A stretch of 36,065 nt of DNA, from the NCBI GenBank assembly GCA_029777755.1, contig JAKORQ010000077.1:1-36065 (forward strand). The letters are read 5' to 3'. Made by a program: the position numbers and the translations under genes. Below, piece by piece: positions 35,744 to 36,065 of this stretch. The notes beneath the pieces are model-generated. The model was not told the origin of the DNA. It was given only the letters and a program-made list of their open reading frames with translations, and ran no database searches. How positions within the stretch are numbered: the stretch's first letter is position 1; the number at the start of each line of letters is the position of its first letter. The stretch comes from Planctomycetota bacterium (GTDB lineage: Bacteria > Planctomycetota > Phycisphaerae > Tepidisphaerales > Tepidisphaeraceae).

Positions 35744-35800
35744 AGTAGAGCAGGTCAGCCTCGACCTGCGGGATGAGGATGGCACGGCACGCCAATCGGC
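35744..35800 (+). repeat. Hairpin repeat unit H5
   Basis: AGTAGAGC-AGGTC-AGCCTC... read as GCAGGTC-agcctc-GACCTGC-GGGATGAGGATGGC...ACGCCAATCGG; flanks match H1. Confidence 0.68.
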
Positions 35801-36065
35801 TAGTCCGGCTCACACCAGCGCGATACACGCCGCTCCACTTGCATCCGTGCCGCACCCGATCTTGTTTTATTCTTGCGTTAACCCTTCCACGCGTGGTTGA
35901 TCCTTGTATTACCGGGCTGATCACCGACATACCCTTGTCAGTGACTCCTGTAAGCTGATCTGTGGCAATGGATTGCTGGCGGGTCGTTGGCCGCGGATCG
36001 GCTTGCAATCGACTTTTGACCAGATAAGATTCTTCCAAACAAAAGCTAAACGCGGCGGAGTTGGC

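Noticed and set aside
35801-36065. Small ORFs and possible tRNA at the right edge
   Set aside because: No cloverleaf or T-arm GGTTCRA signal found, and the ORFs (35703..36038, 35773..35958) lack domain-like sequence.

Overview
High-GC bacterial window. The protein complement (DUF1559-like prepilin with an 'FCDGHVE' tail, DUF1569/DinB-like protein, many signal-peptide proteins) suggests Planctomycetes or a relative; this is inference only. Main content: (1) a minus-strand operon (about 6334 to <1) with two tetraheme-type cytochromes, two NHL-repeat lipoproteins, a pentaheme lipoprotein and a 672-aa outer-membrane beta-barrel ending in Phe, which together look like an outer-membrane extracellular electron-transfer conduit; (2) a divergent plus-strand cytochrome c maturation operon ccmE-ccmF-X-ccmA-ccmB-ccmC-ccmD, with a CxxxY-type CcmE, no ccmG/ccmH, and an unknown membrane-anchored protein X in their place; (3) a mixed region with a DtxR-type regulator, a membrane-anchored coiled-coil protein with a BRCT-like end, a zinc-ribbon tail-anchored protein, DUF2332, an HNH nuclease, a YgbA_NO-family protein, a NUDIX hydrolase and an M50 protease; (4) an apparently catalytically dead HtrA-like PDZ protein next to a quinol-type NO reductase; (5) an ABC exporter with a His-rich permease loop in line with a GH5-like glycosidase; (6) phosphohexomutase, UDP-glucose pyrophosphorylase-like and ROK regulator genes. 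Four intergenic regions share a family of degenerate repeats: 8-bp-period CACGAAGR tracts, 10-bp-period CACAGATGAA tracts, and hairpin units with conserved flanks whose stems vary in a compensatory way. I consider these repeats and the cytochrome/NHL/porin cluster the most interesting signals. No CRISPR array, rRNA, tRNA or intact transposon was recognised. All assignments come from reading the sequence; no searches were run.
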